Source: Deltaproteobacteria bacterium
GTDB taxonomy: Bacteria; Myxococcota_A; Polyangia; JAAYKL01
Direction: 5' to 3'
Assembly: GCA_016935665.1 (NCBI GenBank)
Contig: JAFGQN010000046.1
Location: 1 to 49,297, forward strand
DNA length: 49,297 nt
This document shows, in pieces, positions 1-8,534 of this stretch (position 1 is the stretch's first letter; every line of letters begins with the position of its first letter). A program made the position numbers and the translations under genes. Below the pieces are notes generated by a model, which saw only the letters and a program-made list of their open reading frames with translations, was not told the DNA's origin and made no database searches.

Positions 1-72
1 CTGTTAGTTTGGGCCTCAAGAGCCCGTTTATGTTTTCGTTAAAACAATTTTAACTAACGGAGAGGGGCCTGT

Positions 73-186
73 TCATAGAATCTCCTTTGGTGCTTCGAGA
101 TAACCCGTTTTTAACCGATGCAGTCTTTCCATATCATTCAAGTCAATGTCTTTGAACATATGATGCGGGGAACTTTCAAGACTCAT
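73..186 (-). CDS. possible small protein, 37 aa
   Basis: A short minus-strand reading frame begins at an ATG preceded by a good ribosome binding site (GAGGGAG, six bases upstream) and ends in TGA. The product starts MSLESSPHHMFKD and is charged and helical-looking, with no signal peptide or membrane segment and no family I recognise. After the stop, an overlapping ATGA opens only an eight-codon frame. A GGGC/GCCC hairpin at about 11-26 could end the transcript. The good RBS is the only real support, so the call may be wrong. Confidence 0.35.
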   Translation of the reverse strand: MSLESSPHHMFKDIDLNDMERLHRLKTGYLEAPKEIL

Positions 187-369
187 TCACTACTCCCTCT
201 TCAGATGGTTGCGATTTCTGCAAATGTGGCGACAACGTGATCAGGAGCAAAAAACAACGTGATTTGGAAAACGTATATGAATCTTAATTGTGAGCAATGA
301 TTGTATCGTTGTCAAGAAGAAGCAGGGACAGCGCAGGGCAATCGCAAGAATGAAATGTTTTCTAAAAGA

Positions 370-435
370 TGTAGGGACCGGGCTTTATGCCCGGCCGCTC
401 TCAGCACAAGGCGGCAGATAAACTACCGCCCTACA
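370..435. repeat. REP-like palindromic element
   Basis: The element is bounded by the inverted ends TGTAGGG and CCCTACA. Inside are two hairpins, CCGGGC-TTTAT-GCCCGG at about 378-394 and GGCGG...CCGCC at about 410-429. This is the layout of an extragenic REP/REPIN element: two short palindromes in opposite orientation inside an intergenic region. The rest of the 187-544 gap shows nothing else I can support. Other genomic copies cannot be checked here. Confidence 0.6.
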
Positions 436-544
436 ATATTTTTCTAAAAATCTAGTATCTTGCAATAACCCTGAGGGACAGCGACTGATGGATAGACAAT
501 AAAGGCGGGAGGATTAGAGAGATGTGGAGTTGCAGTTGTTGATT

Positions 545-874
545 TTAGAAGAGTTCCGGACCGTCGTCTTCGTCTTCATCATCATCGTCGTCGTCGCCCT
601 GATCGTCGTCATCCTGAGAGTACGCGTAGGAATTGTCTTCGGAACTGTTTTCGTTGCTGCTTTCTTCCGACATTTCATCGTCAGCCGCCGGAGCGCTTTC
701 TTCGCCAGATTCCGTTTCCGATTCTGTGGCAGCGGCTTCAGAGGGCATCTCCCCTTCGGTGGCAGAAAGATTGTCCAGATTGTCTGCGGTGTTTGCCGGA
801 GGCGCTGATTTGCCACAGCCCAGGATAAACAGGCCAGCTAAACCGATGATGCACAGTGCTATTGCTTTTTTCAT
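545..874 (-). CDS. small acidic lipoprotein, 109 aa
   Basis: The protein begins with a classic lipoprotein signal (MKKA..., hydrophobic stretch, lipobox LFILGC near residue 20), so it should be lipidated and anchored on the outside of the inner membrane or sorted to the outer membrane. The mature part is low-complexity and very acidic, rich in Ser and Glu and ending in a long Asp run followed by GPELF. An AAGGAG sequence stands ahead of the ATG. There is no enzymatic domain. It resembles a lone version of the acidic linkers of the large lipoproteins elsewhere in the window. Its function is unknown. Confidence 0.75.
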   Translation of the reverse strand: MKKAIALCIIGLAGLFILGCGKSAPPANTADNLDNLSATEGEMPSEAAATESETESGEESAPAADDEMSEESSNENSSEDNSYAYSQDDDDQGDDDDDDEDEDDGPELF

Positions 875-1102
875 TTCCCTATCTCCTTGCAGTCATACCG
901 GACGATTTTTAAGCATCCGGATGCATTCCACTTAGGAATGTGTTGCGTCTCCCGAGGCGCGCGAGACAACGGGCCTGCTGAGCAATCCATATGCCAGGTC
1001 CTGTACTTGAATGCGGGGAGGTTCTGTCTGAATTTATGGGGCGTTTTGCCTCTTCGGGGCATTTTGCAACGTGCGCGTTATTGAAGTGTCAGCCAGAGGT
1101 AT

Positions 1103-2983
1103 TCAGCCGTTGGCCAGTTTGTAAATAGGGGTCTCAGCGTCAATTTTTTTCAGCCGTTTGGTACATGCGTCATCCGATAGAAATCGGGGAAGCAGTTTGG
1201 GAGGACTGACCACTTTGCGCGCCAAAAGCTCCTCAATAATCGCCACGTGCTTGAGGGCAATTTTTCCGCAATACAGGATATTGAGGTCATTGCCGCCGGT
1301 CAGATGACGCAGGACTTTTTCAAATCCGCGCAGGTAAATACAGTCTTTGATAAAACCCCCGCCCCGAAAGATGCGTAACGTAATATTGAACGCCTGTTCG
1401 CTGGTGAAACCATATCTGCACAGAAACCGAAACGAGTCGATAAATGTGGCCCCCTCCATGAGCGCATGGGACGCCAGAACCCGTGCGGCCAGGGTACGCA
1501 GGCGCATGGGGGTCAGACCTCCCACCATGAATTCCGCCAGCACCGCCAGCCCTTCCTGCAATTCTTCGTACGATGCCAGGCCGCTGCGCAACTGTGTCAG
1601 CTTTTGGGCGCTGCCGTTGAACCAGGTGACCATGTGGGTGCCGATTTCGTGCTGCATGAGGGCGTTCGCCCGCGTTGGCGACATTTTAATATCCGGACGG
1701 ATGAGGAGGTTGCCCCTGCTCACCATCAGACCCACTATCAAATCTTTGGAAAAGCGAATTTTCGGTTGCACCGCATCCCACTGATTGTGGTAGTACGCCA
1801 CTTCCTCCAATGCGCGTTTTTTAAACTCCTCCGCCGAATAAGTTCGCCGGCCATCGCTGCGCCTGTCACTGCCGTGAACCCGCTCCAGAATCTCTTCCGC
1901 CTTGCGCACCAGTCCGGCGGTAATGCGACCGTATAATTGGTGCCCACCCAGCATGAAGCGCGATGTTCCGCGATCTTTGAGCATGCTGAGCTGGCGATCC
2001 AGTTCCCCCTGTTTTTCCGAAAACAAATGGCCCAGACTGGGATCTTCCACGCGCTCAATGGGGATATGGAACAGAGCTCGTTTGGCCATCGATACGTCCA
2101 CCTGCAACGGTCTGTATCGGAGCACCGGGACCTTTTCGTAATTGCTTTTGCGAAAAACGGTCCACAATTCCTTAACATTGACCGGATTGATACTGAGCAG
2201 AAAATCGAAACTTCGGCTGATTTCATCCAGTTTGCCGTCGATTTCCCACACCGTTTTACCTGGAAGGTGCCGCCCCAGAACATTGAAATTCTTAAGTCGA
2301 TGGGATGTTTCCTGACGGATAAAGTGATACAGGGCGTAGCGTAGCGCCTTGCTTAAGTGAATGCGTAGATTTCGCAGCACCACCGGAAAAATCGCCTCGG
2401 TTTCCTTGGCCCTGAAGCAGGGTTCCACTTCAATTCCCAACTGGTACACATTGGCTTCGGGTTTGCTGAAAACAAACGCCGGACGGCTTTTGTAGTCTTT
2501 TTGTTTGACCGGGATTTCCACTTCAATTGCAGAACCGGCCACTGTTTTGTCTCTGAGCCGACGCTGCAATCGTTCCATCACGTTGTCGATGGTGCTGCAT
2601 TCGGGTGTACTGAACAATCGAATGGCGGGCTTGCGGACGTCGTTGTCGGTGGTGAAAACCGGTTTTTGTGTGGGTGTTCTGGACCATATCTCCACAATCA
2701 GAAACACACCAAACGCCTGTAATGACCGTTCCTGCAAAGCCAATAGAAAGTGACGCAATCGGCGTATTTGTCGTGGGGGCGTCTGAGCAATCAAAAACGA
2801 TGCCTCGGTGGTGGCCAGCTGATTCGTGCCTTCATCCGGTGTTTCCAGCTCCCTGTAGAGCACAATATAAGGGAGATGATGATCAATCAGTATACGTCCA
2901 ATACCGGGAATGACCTGATTGATACGGCGATTTTCTTTCAGTCGTTCCAGCACCTGCTGTTCAACGACTTCTCCAACGGACAT
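1103..2983 (-). CDS. DUF1704 / QEGLA-motif zinc metallopeptidase (MATCAP-like)
   Basis: This 626-aa protein belongs to the family often annotated 'flavohemoglobin expression-modulating QEGLA motif protein' (DUF1704). The naming motif QEGLA is at 476-480 and the metal-binding motif HEIGTH (HExxxH) at 445-450. The same family includes eukaryotic MATCAP, which removes the C-terminal tyrosine of alpha-tubulin, so a peptidase or carboxypeptidase role is the best inference; the bacterial substrate is unknown. No signal peptide is visible, so it is probably cytoplasmic. An AAGGAG site precedes the ATG. It lies 23 bases downstream of the amidohydrolase/ATP-grasp fusion on the same strand, implying one transcript and a shared pathway. 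The flavohaemoglobin label in databases has little bearing here, since no such gene is nearby. Confidence 0.9.
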   Translation of the reverse strand: MSVGEVVEQQVLERLKENRRINQVIPGIGRILIDHHLPYIVLYRELETPDEGTNQLATTEASFLIAQTPPRQIRRLRHFLLALQERSLQAFGVFLIVEIWSRTPTQKPVFTTDNDVRKPAIRLFSTPECSTIDNVMERLQRRLRDKTVAGSAIEVEIPVKQKDYKSRPAFVFSKPEANVYQLGIEVEPCFRAKETEAIFPVVLRNLRIHLSKALRYALYHFIRQETSHRLKNFNVLGRHLPGKTVWEIDGKLDEISRSFDFLLSINPVNVKELWTVFRKSNYEKVPVLRYRPLQVDVSMAKRALFHIPIERVEDPSLGHLFSEKQGELDRQLSMLKDRGTSRFMLGGHQLYGRITAGLVRKAEEILERVHGSDRRSDGRRTYSAEEFKKRALEEVAYYHNQWDAVQPKIRFSKDLIVGLMVSRGNLLIRPDIKMSPTRANALMQHEIGTHMVTWFNGSAQKLTQLRSGLASYEELQEGLAVLAEFMVGGLTPMRLRTLAARVLASHALMEGATFIDSFRFLCRYGFTSEQAFNITLRIFRGGGFIKDCIYLRGFEKVLRHLTGGNDLNILYCGKIALKHVAIIEELLARKVVSPPKLLPRFLSDDACTKRLKKIDAETPIYKLANG

Positions 2984-3006
2984 GAGAGGCTCCTTGTTGC
3001 ATTCGC

Positions 3007-4881
3007 TTATACTATAGACATGGATACATTGTCGAATTGCCTTTTGTAATATGACATTGCCATGGTTTTGCGCTGCAGTGCCTTGATAACGCCTTCAGAA
3101 AAATTCACTCCTTCAAACTTTTGCGCACTCCCAAGTCCGCCTGGGCTGAACACGTTGATTTCCATCAGTTTGTTGCCCACAATGTCGAGTCCCACCAGAA
3201 ACATACCGTCCTGAATCAGCTTGGGGCGCACCATTTCCACCATTTCCAGGGCCTGATTGCCAATTTCCGCGCGTCCCAGAGTTCCCCCCGCGTGCAGATT
3301 GGATCGCAAATCGCCTCCTTTGCGCAGGCGTCGGAATGCGCAATAGTGCCCTTTGTAGCGGAACGCTTCACCATTCATGACAAACAGGCGAACATCGCCT
3401 TCCTCTGCAGCCTCCAGATATTCCTGGACAATGGCGAATCCGTCTCGCAACACCGAGTCAATTATCTGGTTGATATTGGGCAAATCCTCAGGACGCACCA
3501 TAAACACATTGGCGCCCCCCGAGCCGGTGAGGGGTTTTAAGACCACGGTTCCTTTTTCCCGTGCGAAACTGCGGATGTCATCCCGGTTGCGCGTAATAAT
3601 GGTTTCGGGGCGAATCTCTGCCGGAAACGTCTGAAAATACATTTTGCTGTTGGCTTTGGCCAGACCATCTGGGTCGTTCAGTACAATCACACCATTGCGC
3701 ATGGCCACACGGCCGAACTCAATGCCAGCCTGCGCTGCCCATGGTCTTGTGATGGCGTCCTGCGCCGGATCGCTGCGCAACATGAGCACATCAAGGTCGT
3801 CCACAGAAATCCGTTCCTTTGGACGATGTTTGTCGGTAAGGTCTTTGAGGAACGAGAGGCCATTTTTGTAGATGCGGCGCGGGACAGTACTGGCATGGGC
3901 TTTTATTTTTTCGTCATTGTCGTATGCCAGTTCACTGGTGCCAAACATGTATATTTCATGGCCCATTCGTTTGGCGGCCATGGCCAGACGGACAGTAGTG
4001 TATGTGGGTTGTTCGGTGGTCACATCATTGACCACAAAACCAATGCGCATGGGTTTTCCCACGCCCGGGCTGAACGCCATATTTTTCTTTTTTTTCTGAA
4101 CTTTTTTAAGCGCTACCGCCATGGCATTGCGCGCTTTTTCGAATGCGGTGGTGAACACGGCCATTTTGTCCGGGTGCAGGGTACCGGTCCACTCGTCCAT
4201 AAACACCTTTTTTACGTCGATGGCCAGAACGCAGGCGCTTTCCGGAAAGGTTTCGGCTATCCATCTGGAGAGGAATCCGCCTTTGAACTTCACATTTTCG
4301 CGCACATCGAGTGGGGTGCCATCCAGTTTCATTTCGGAGACTGTGTCAATAAACGCATCGATTACCGGTTTCCACAGTTTTCGATTGAGCGCACCGGTGC
4401 CCACGTTGACAACGGGGTTTTTCCCGGCGTCGGCAGGGGCGGCTTCCGCTCCATCGCGACGGTGATTGTAGCTGTGAAAATCAAATACAATAAAACGGCC
4501 ATGGGTTCGCTCTATGGCAGACAATGTGGTTTTGATTTCTTCGTAAAACAGGTCCCACGCTTCTTTGGAGTGTTCCACCATTTCCAAATCCGGTGTCTCG
4601 CGCCATACGTTTAACCCCCATGCGTCGTCCGGTGTGAGATATACGGACTCGTCACGGCTGCGATTGAGATCCACTTCAAATCTGGAACGGTCCACCACGA
4701 TTTGTGTTGGCGCAATCTGCGTCCATTGTTCGGTGAAGGGATCTTCTTCCCGCAGCTGAACATCATCGTCAATGGCAATCACCGATTTGATTTCCGTTCT
4801 CAGTGTATGTCCGGCGTGAATAGCAAATGCCACAAATGGACTGTCTCCTCGGTTGATGCTCCAACCCTTTGTTGCTTTCAT
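3007..4881 (-). CDS. N-formylglutamate amidohydrolase-like / GshB-like ATP-grasp fusion
   Basis: Two enzymes are joined in 624 residues. Residues 1 to about 255 resemble N-formylglutamate amidohydrolase (HutG/FGase): an early HAGH at 22-25 and a DFHS at 134-137 are probable metal or catalytic residues. After a Lys-rich linker ending near Met268, the second half is a glutathione-synthetase-type ATP-grasp ligase with a VLKPLTGSGG nucleotide loop and the signature EINVFSPGGL at 574-583. The family joins an amino acid to a carboxylate using ATP. FGase-like enzymes cut an amide, so the protein may both make and trim an amide-linked product. No histidine-degradation or glutathione genes lie nearby. 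The start has a GGGAAAG site. The DUF1704 peptidase follows in the same operon. Confidence 0.9.
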   Translation of the reverse strand: MKATKGWSINRGDSPFVAFAIHAGHTLRTEIKSVIAIDDDVQLREEDPFTEQWTQIAPTQIVVDRSRFEVDLNRSRDESVYLTPDDAWGLNVWRETPDLEMVEHSKEAWDLFYEEIKTTLSAIERTHGRFIVFDFHSYNHRRDGAEAAPADAGKNPVVNVGTGALNRKLWKPVIDAFIDTVSEMKLDGTPLDVRENVKFKGGFLSRWIAETFPESACVLAIDVKKVFMDEWTGTLHPDKMAVFTTAFEKARNAMAVALKKVQKKKKNMAFSPGVGKPMRIGFVVNDVTTEQPTYTTVRLAMAAKRMGHEIYMFGTSELAYDNDEKIKAHASTVPRRIYKNGLSFLKDLTDKHRPKERISVDDLDVLMLRSDPAQDAITRPWAAQAGIEFGRVAMRNGVIVLNDPDGLAKANSKMYFQTFPAEIRPETIITRNRDDIRSFAREKGTVVLKPLTGSGGANVFMVRPEDLPNINQIIDSVLRDGFAIVQEYLEAAEEGDVRLFVMNGEAFRYKGHYCAFRRLRKGGDLRSNLHAGGTLGRAEIGNQALEMVEMVRPKLIQDGMFLVGLDIVGNKLMEINVFSPGGLGSAQKFEGVNFSEGVIKALQRKTMAMSYYKRQFDNVSMSIV

Positions 4882-5090
4882 CTTTCCCTGTCCTTTCCTG
4901 TGTTCAGGTGTTCCATTGTTGGCGATGCGACATGCAGCATGGCCTGTTGCAGTGATTGGCTGCGCGATCGGGCGGTTTGCGAAGCGTGTGCCGGAACGAT
5001 AACGTCTGGTTTTTTTAAGGAAAAACGAATGAAAACAACTGAACCTTCCTATTGACTGGGGAGAACTGAATGGGGTTTTTTGCTACACAT

Positions 5091-5105
5091 GAGGCAAAAT
5101 GCCTC
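5091..5105. promoter_or_regulatory. palindrome GAGGCA-AAA-TGCCTC, candidate enhancer site
   Basis: A perfect 6-bp inverted repeat with a 3-bp centre lies about 80-95 bases upstream of the predicted start of the sigma-54 transcript of the receiver gene. That is where NtrC-type activators bind. Only one copy was seen, so assignment to the neighbouring activator is a guess. Confidence 0.4.
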
Positions 5106-5159
5106 GTTGGTACACTTGAATATGGTAAACCGTTGTTTACTTTGATTGGACTTTTGTGC

Positions 5160-5175
5160 TGGCACGGCCGTTGCT
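5160..5175 (+). promoter_or_regulatory. sigma-54 promoter (-24/-12)
   Basis: The sequence TGGCACGGCCGTTGCT matches the sigma-54 consensus TGGCACG-N4-TTGCW exactly, with GG at 5161-5162 and GC at 5173-5174, ten bases between. Transcription should begin near 5186, just ahead of the AGGAGG site at 5196-5201. An upstream in-frame GTG at 5156 is inside the promoter and therefore cannot be the start codon. Confidence 0.85.
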
Positions 5176-5206
5176 CGGATACTGCGCGATGATACAGGAG
5201 GCCCGA

Positions 5207-5626
5207 GTGCTCACAACGCCAATTCGTAACGAAATTTCACAGCCGACCATCTTACTGGCCGAGGATGATGATGTGCTGAGGGAATTTGTGACAGAGTTTC
5301 TGGAACGGGACGGGTATCATGTGGTTTCATTTTCCGATGGATTGGCGCTGGCTGCCTGGTTTCTGGAAAATGAAAACTGTCTGGAAAACGTTGTGCTGGT
5401 TTGCGATATTTATATGCCAGGGGCTTCCGCTTTTGATTTGTATGAGCGCTATCCCAATACAATGATGCATCTTCCGGCCATTCTTATTACCGGTTTCGGA
5501 ACCGAATCGTTGCACGACAGAGCTGTGGCATTGGGGGCCTCGGCCGTCATCGATAAACCCTTCGATATGCGGATGCTGAAAGAAGCCATTTTGAATGCCG
5601 GTGAGAAATTGACGGGTGGCAATTAG
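5207..5626 (+). CDS. single-domain response regulator (receiver only), 139 aa
   Basis: The protein is a stand-alone CheY-like receiver: acidic pocket EDDD at 19-22, phosphoacceptor Asp67 in the CDIYMP loop, and the conserved Lys in IDKPF near the C-terminus. No output domain follows. The GTG at 5207 is chosen because AGGAGG sits five bases before it and the predicted sigma-54 transcript starts near 5186; an in-frame ATG at 5189 has no such site. It is convergent with the NtrC-type activator gene 37 bases away. It may serve as a phosphate shuttle or sink for the neighbouring kinases, and its sigma-54 promoter suggests that the adjacent activator switches it on. Confidence 0.88.
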   Translation: MLTTPIRNEISQPTILLAEDDDVLREFVTEFLERDGYHVVSFSDGLALAAWFLENENCLENVVLVCDIYMPGASAFDLYERYPNTMMHLPAILITGFGTESLHDRAVALGASAVIDKPFDMRMLKEAILNAGEKLTGGN

Positions 5627-5663
5627 AACCCTTCAGATAGGTGTTCGGGCAAAGCAATGCCTT

Positions 5664-7028
5664 TCAGGTCAGTTTGTAGCGTTCCAGTTTGCGGTAGAGG
5701 GTTTTGCGGTCCAGACCGAGAATGCGTGCCGCCAGTGCTTTGTTGTTGTCTGTGACATCCAGTACCCGGCGAATGTAGCGCTTTTCCACTTCGTCGAGGG
5801 TCACCAGTTCCTGAGGTTTGTTGGATGTGATAATTACATGGGATGGCTTATAGTTTTGCACGCGCTCGGGTAAGTCCCGGATTTTAATTTCTTTTTCAGA
5901 CGCGAGGGCCACGGCGCGTTCGATGCAGTTGCGGAGTTCCCTAACGTTGCCGGGCCAGTGATAATCCAGCAGCAGCTGTTCCGCCTTTCGGGAAAATCCC
6001 GTAACTTCGATTTCGTTGTGTTTCGAAAATCGCTGCAGAAATTTGCTTGCCAGAATCAGAACATCGCGCCCGCGTTCCCGCAGCGGTGGTGCATGGATAT
6101 GAATGACATTGAAGCGGTAATACAGATCTTCACGAAAACGCTGTTCTTCAACCATGGCGCCCAATTCCCGGTGTGTGGCCGCGATGATGCGCGCATCAAA
6201 ACCGATTTCCTGCCGACTGCCCACAGGGCGAACGGTGCGCTCTTCGAGAGCCCGAAGAATTTTGGGTTGCAGGCCCAGCGGCATGTCACCGATTTCATCC
6301 AGAAACAGCGATCCCTTGTCCGCTTCCACAAAAAGACCGTGACGGCTGTCCTTGGCATCGGTAAAAGCGCCCTTGATATGGCCAAAGAACTCGCTTTCCA
6401 GCAGATTTTCGGGCATGGCGGAACAATTGATGGCCACAAATGGGCCACTGCCTCGCCGGGAACGCTGGTGCAGTGCCTTGGCGATGAGCTCTTTGCCGGT
6501 GCCGCTTTCCCCGGTAATCAATACCGATGCATCGCTTTTGGATGCCTTCTCAATCATGGAGAACACGTGTGCCATGGCGGGGCTGCTGCCGTGAATTTCC
6601 TGGAATGCCGCTGATTCCTCCACGGTTTCCTTTAGTTCGTTCACTTCCTTGCGCAGCTTGGCGTTCCCCACAGCCCGCTCCAGTGCTTTGCGAAGGATTT
6701 CGATTTCAAACGGTTTGGTCACAAAGTCGTAGGCGCCGGCACGCAATGACGCCACAGCCGATTCCATGCTGCCAAAGGAGGTGATGACGATGACGGGAAT
6801 CTCTGGAAAACTGTCCTGGATACGCTCCGTCAGTTGAATGCCATCCACTTCAGGCATGTGCAAATCGGTCAGCACGGCGTCGAACGACTCCTTATTGAGC
6901 ATTTTAAATCCCTCGTCCGCCGAGTCCGCCACCTGGACTTCATAACCCTTTTTGGAAAGGCGTAGCGTCAGCATGTCCAGGATACCGCGATCGTCGTCCA
7001 CAATGAGAATTCTCCCCTGCATGATCAT
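5664..7028 (-). CDS. NtrC-family sigma-54-dependent response regulator, 454 aa
   Basis: The domain order is receiver, AAA+ sigma-54 interaction domain and Fis-type HTH. The receiver has DDD at 11-13, phosphoacceptor Asp55 and VTKPF. The AAA+ domain has Walker A GESGTGKE at 173-180, a Walker B ending in FLDEIGD, and the sigma-54 contact loop at 220-225 reading GAFTDA instead of the usual GAFTGA. The C-terminal HTH includes NNKALAARILGLDRKTLYRKL. The start at 7028 is preferred because its ATG overlaps the stop of the upstream kinase gene (ATGA) and AAAGGA precedes it. Two sigma-54 promoters in this window, at 5160 and 26526, are candidate targets. Confidence 0.95.
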   Translation of the reverse strand: MIMQGRILIVDDDRGILDMLTLRLSKKGYEVQVADSADEGFKMLNKESFDAVLTDLHMPEVDGIQLTERIQDSFPEIPVIVITSFGSMESAVASLRAGAYDFVTKPFEIEILRKALERAVGNAKLRKEVNELKETVEESAAFQEIHGSSPAMAHVFSMIEKASKSDASVLITGESGTGKELIAKALHQRSRRGSGPFVAINCSAMPENLLESEFFGHIKGAFTDAKDSRHGLFVEADKGSLFLDEIGDMPLGLQPKILRALEERTVRPVGSRQEIGFDARIIAATHRELGAMVEEQRFREDLYYRFNVIHIHAPPLRERGRDVLILASKFLQRFSKHNEIEVTGFSRKAEQLLLDYHWPGNVRELRNCIERAVALASEKEIKIRDLPERVQNYKPSHVIITSNKPQELVTLDEVEKRYIRRVLDVTDNNKALAARILGLDRKTLYRKLERYKLT

Positions 7029-8458
7029 TGTTCCTTTCGTGGCAGAAAGACCTTGAACGCGCTGCCTTTTCCAGGAGTGCTGTCCACCGAAATCCAACCG
7101 CCGTGTTCCACCGCGATTTGCTTTGCAATCGCCAGGCCAAGACCGGTGCCCGAGCCTGCCTGTTTGGTAGTGAAAAAGGAATCAAAGATGTTTTCGAGAT
7201 GTTCTTTGGGGATCCCTTCTCCAAAATCAATGACCGATAACACCACGTACTGACTTTCCGCAGCTGGAGGGGAGGGCGATGCCCCTTCCGGCTTCCGGGT
7301 TGTCTCCTTTGTGAGCGAAACAATTACCTCAGACGAATTTCCACTGGCCTGAATCGCATTCAAAATGAGATTGGCCAGTACCTGTTGGACCTGACTGACT
7401 TCGGCGGCCACCGTCATGGGGCTCCTGGCCGGTAACCATTTCAGGGTGACGCCGTGTTTCAGCGCCACTGGTCCCAGCAGCAATATGGCCCTGGAGATGA
7501 CATTGTTCAAATCCGCCACCTGATTGGTGTGTTTGCCTTTACGGGCAAAATCCAGAATATTGCGAATCATGCTGGAAATGCGACCGGTCTGCTCCACCAC
7601 AATTTTGGCGTTTTCCACGGCTTCTTCCCCCTCTACATCGCCTTCCTCGATCATTTTGGCCCGCCCGGAAATAATGGTCAGAGGGGTGCCCAGTTCATGG
7701 AGCACACCGGAGGTGAGCTGTCCCACCGTTTTCAGACGGTCCGCATGGCGCAACTGTTCCACTATCACCAGTCGGGAGGCCACCTCGGCACGAAAGTCCG
7801 CTTCGATGGATTCGATTTTTTCAGACATAATATCCATGGCAGCGGCCATGTCGGCCAGTGTTCCTTTTTCAGATGCTTTAATGCGCCCGGAAAAATCGCC
7901 CGCCAGCGCCCGTTTTGCTTTGGCGACCATTTTTTTGTCTGGCTTTTTAACAAACGAATATCCCAGTATAAATGCGATGAGGATGCCAGCTATGGGCAGC
8001 ACTGCCTGAAATGCACTGCTGACGATGGCGCCGGTCATGGGCCGGGCAGACTGGTGACTCAATTCCCGAACCCGAAGAATGCCCAGAACATCCTGCTTTT
8101 TATTTCGGACACGGTGCCAGGTGGTGATCTCCTGTGCAAAGTTGGCATCGTTTCGGATGGTTACATGGACATCGTTCAACCGCATCTCGTCCGGAGCGTT
8201 TGAGAGGTCAATCCAACTGAGGGACAATCTGTTCGAGCTCTCATCGAGCGCCTCCACAAATGATTTTAGACTGGCGATGTCCATACGTCCGGCCGCCAGA
8301 TTAATCATCTCGCCCACCGTTTCGTGGTCTCGGACTAAATCCCTGAGCACAGAGGCTTTCTGCTGCAAAATGGATTTGTATCCCAACGCCGCAAATACAC
8401 CCATCAGCAGTAGTGTCATGCAGCACACCCAGATTCGTCGTTTCGAATACTTTCTCAT
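7025..8458 (-). CDS. membrane sensor histidine kinase, 477 aa
   Basis: An N-terminal membrane helix (about 9-27), a periplasmic sensor segment of roughly 135 residues and a second helix near 170-190 lead into a HAMP-like linker and coiled region. The kinase core has the H-box LHELGTPL with phosphorylatable His254, an N-box, the G1 box DFGEGIP and G2 box GTGLGLAIAKQI. It is the translational partner of the NtrC-type regulator through a 4-base ATGA overlap, so the two should form a two-component pair acting at sigma-54 promoters. A GAGGA site stands four bases ahead of the ATG. The periplasmic ligand cannot be read from the sequence. Confidence 0.94.
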   Translation of the reverse strand: MRKYSKRRIWVCCMTLLLMGVFAALGYKSILQQKASVLRDLVRDHETVGEMINLAAGRMDIASLKSFVEALDESSNRLSLSWIDLSNAPDEMRLNDVHVTIRNDANFAQEITTWHRVRNKKQDVLGILRVRELSHQSARPMTGAIVSSAFQAVLPIAGILIAFILGYSFVKKPDKKMVAKAKRALAGDFSGRIKASEKGTLADMAAAMDIMSEKIESIEADFRAEVASRLVIVEQLRHADRLKTVGQLTSGVLHELGTPLTIISGRAKMIEEGDVEGEEAVENAKIVVEQTGRISSMIRNILDFARKGKHTNQVADLNNVISRAILLLGPVALKHGVTLKWLPARSPMTVAAEVSQVQQVLANLILNAIQASGNSSEVIVSLTKETTRKPEGASPSPPAAESQYVVLSVIDFGEGIPKEHLENIFDSFFTTKQAGSGTGLGLAIAKQIAVEHGGWISVDSTPGKGSAFKVFLPRKEQ

Positions 8459-8534
8459 GCAATCCTCAAAAAAGAGGCCTCAGATTATGCTTCCCTGTGG
8501 TGCTCGTCAATTTGGATATGTGCAATTTGAGTCT

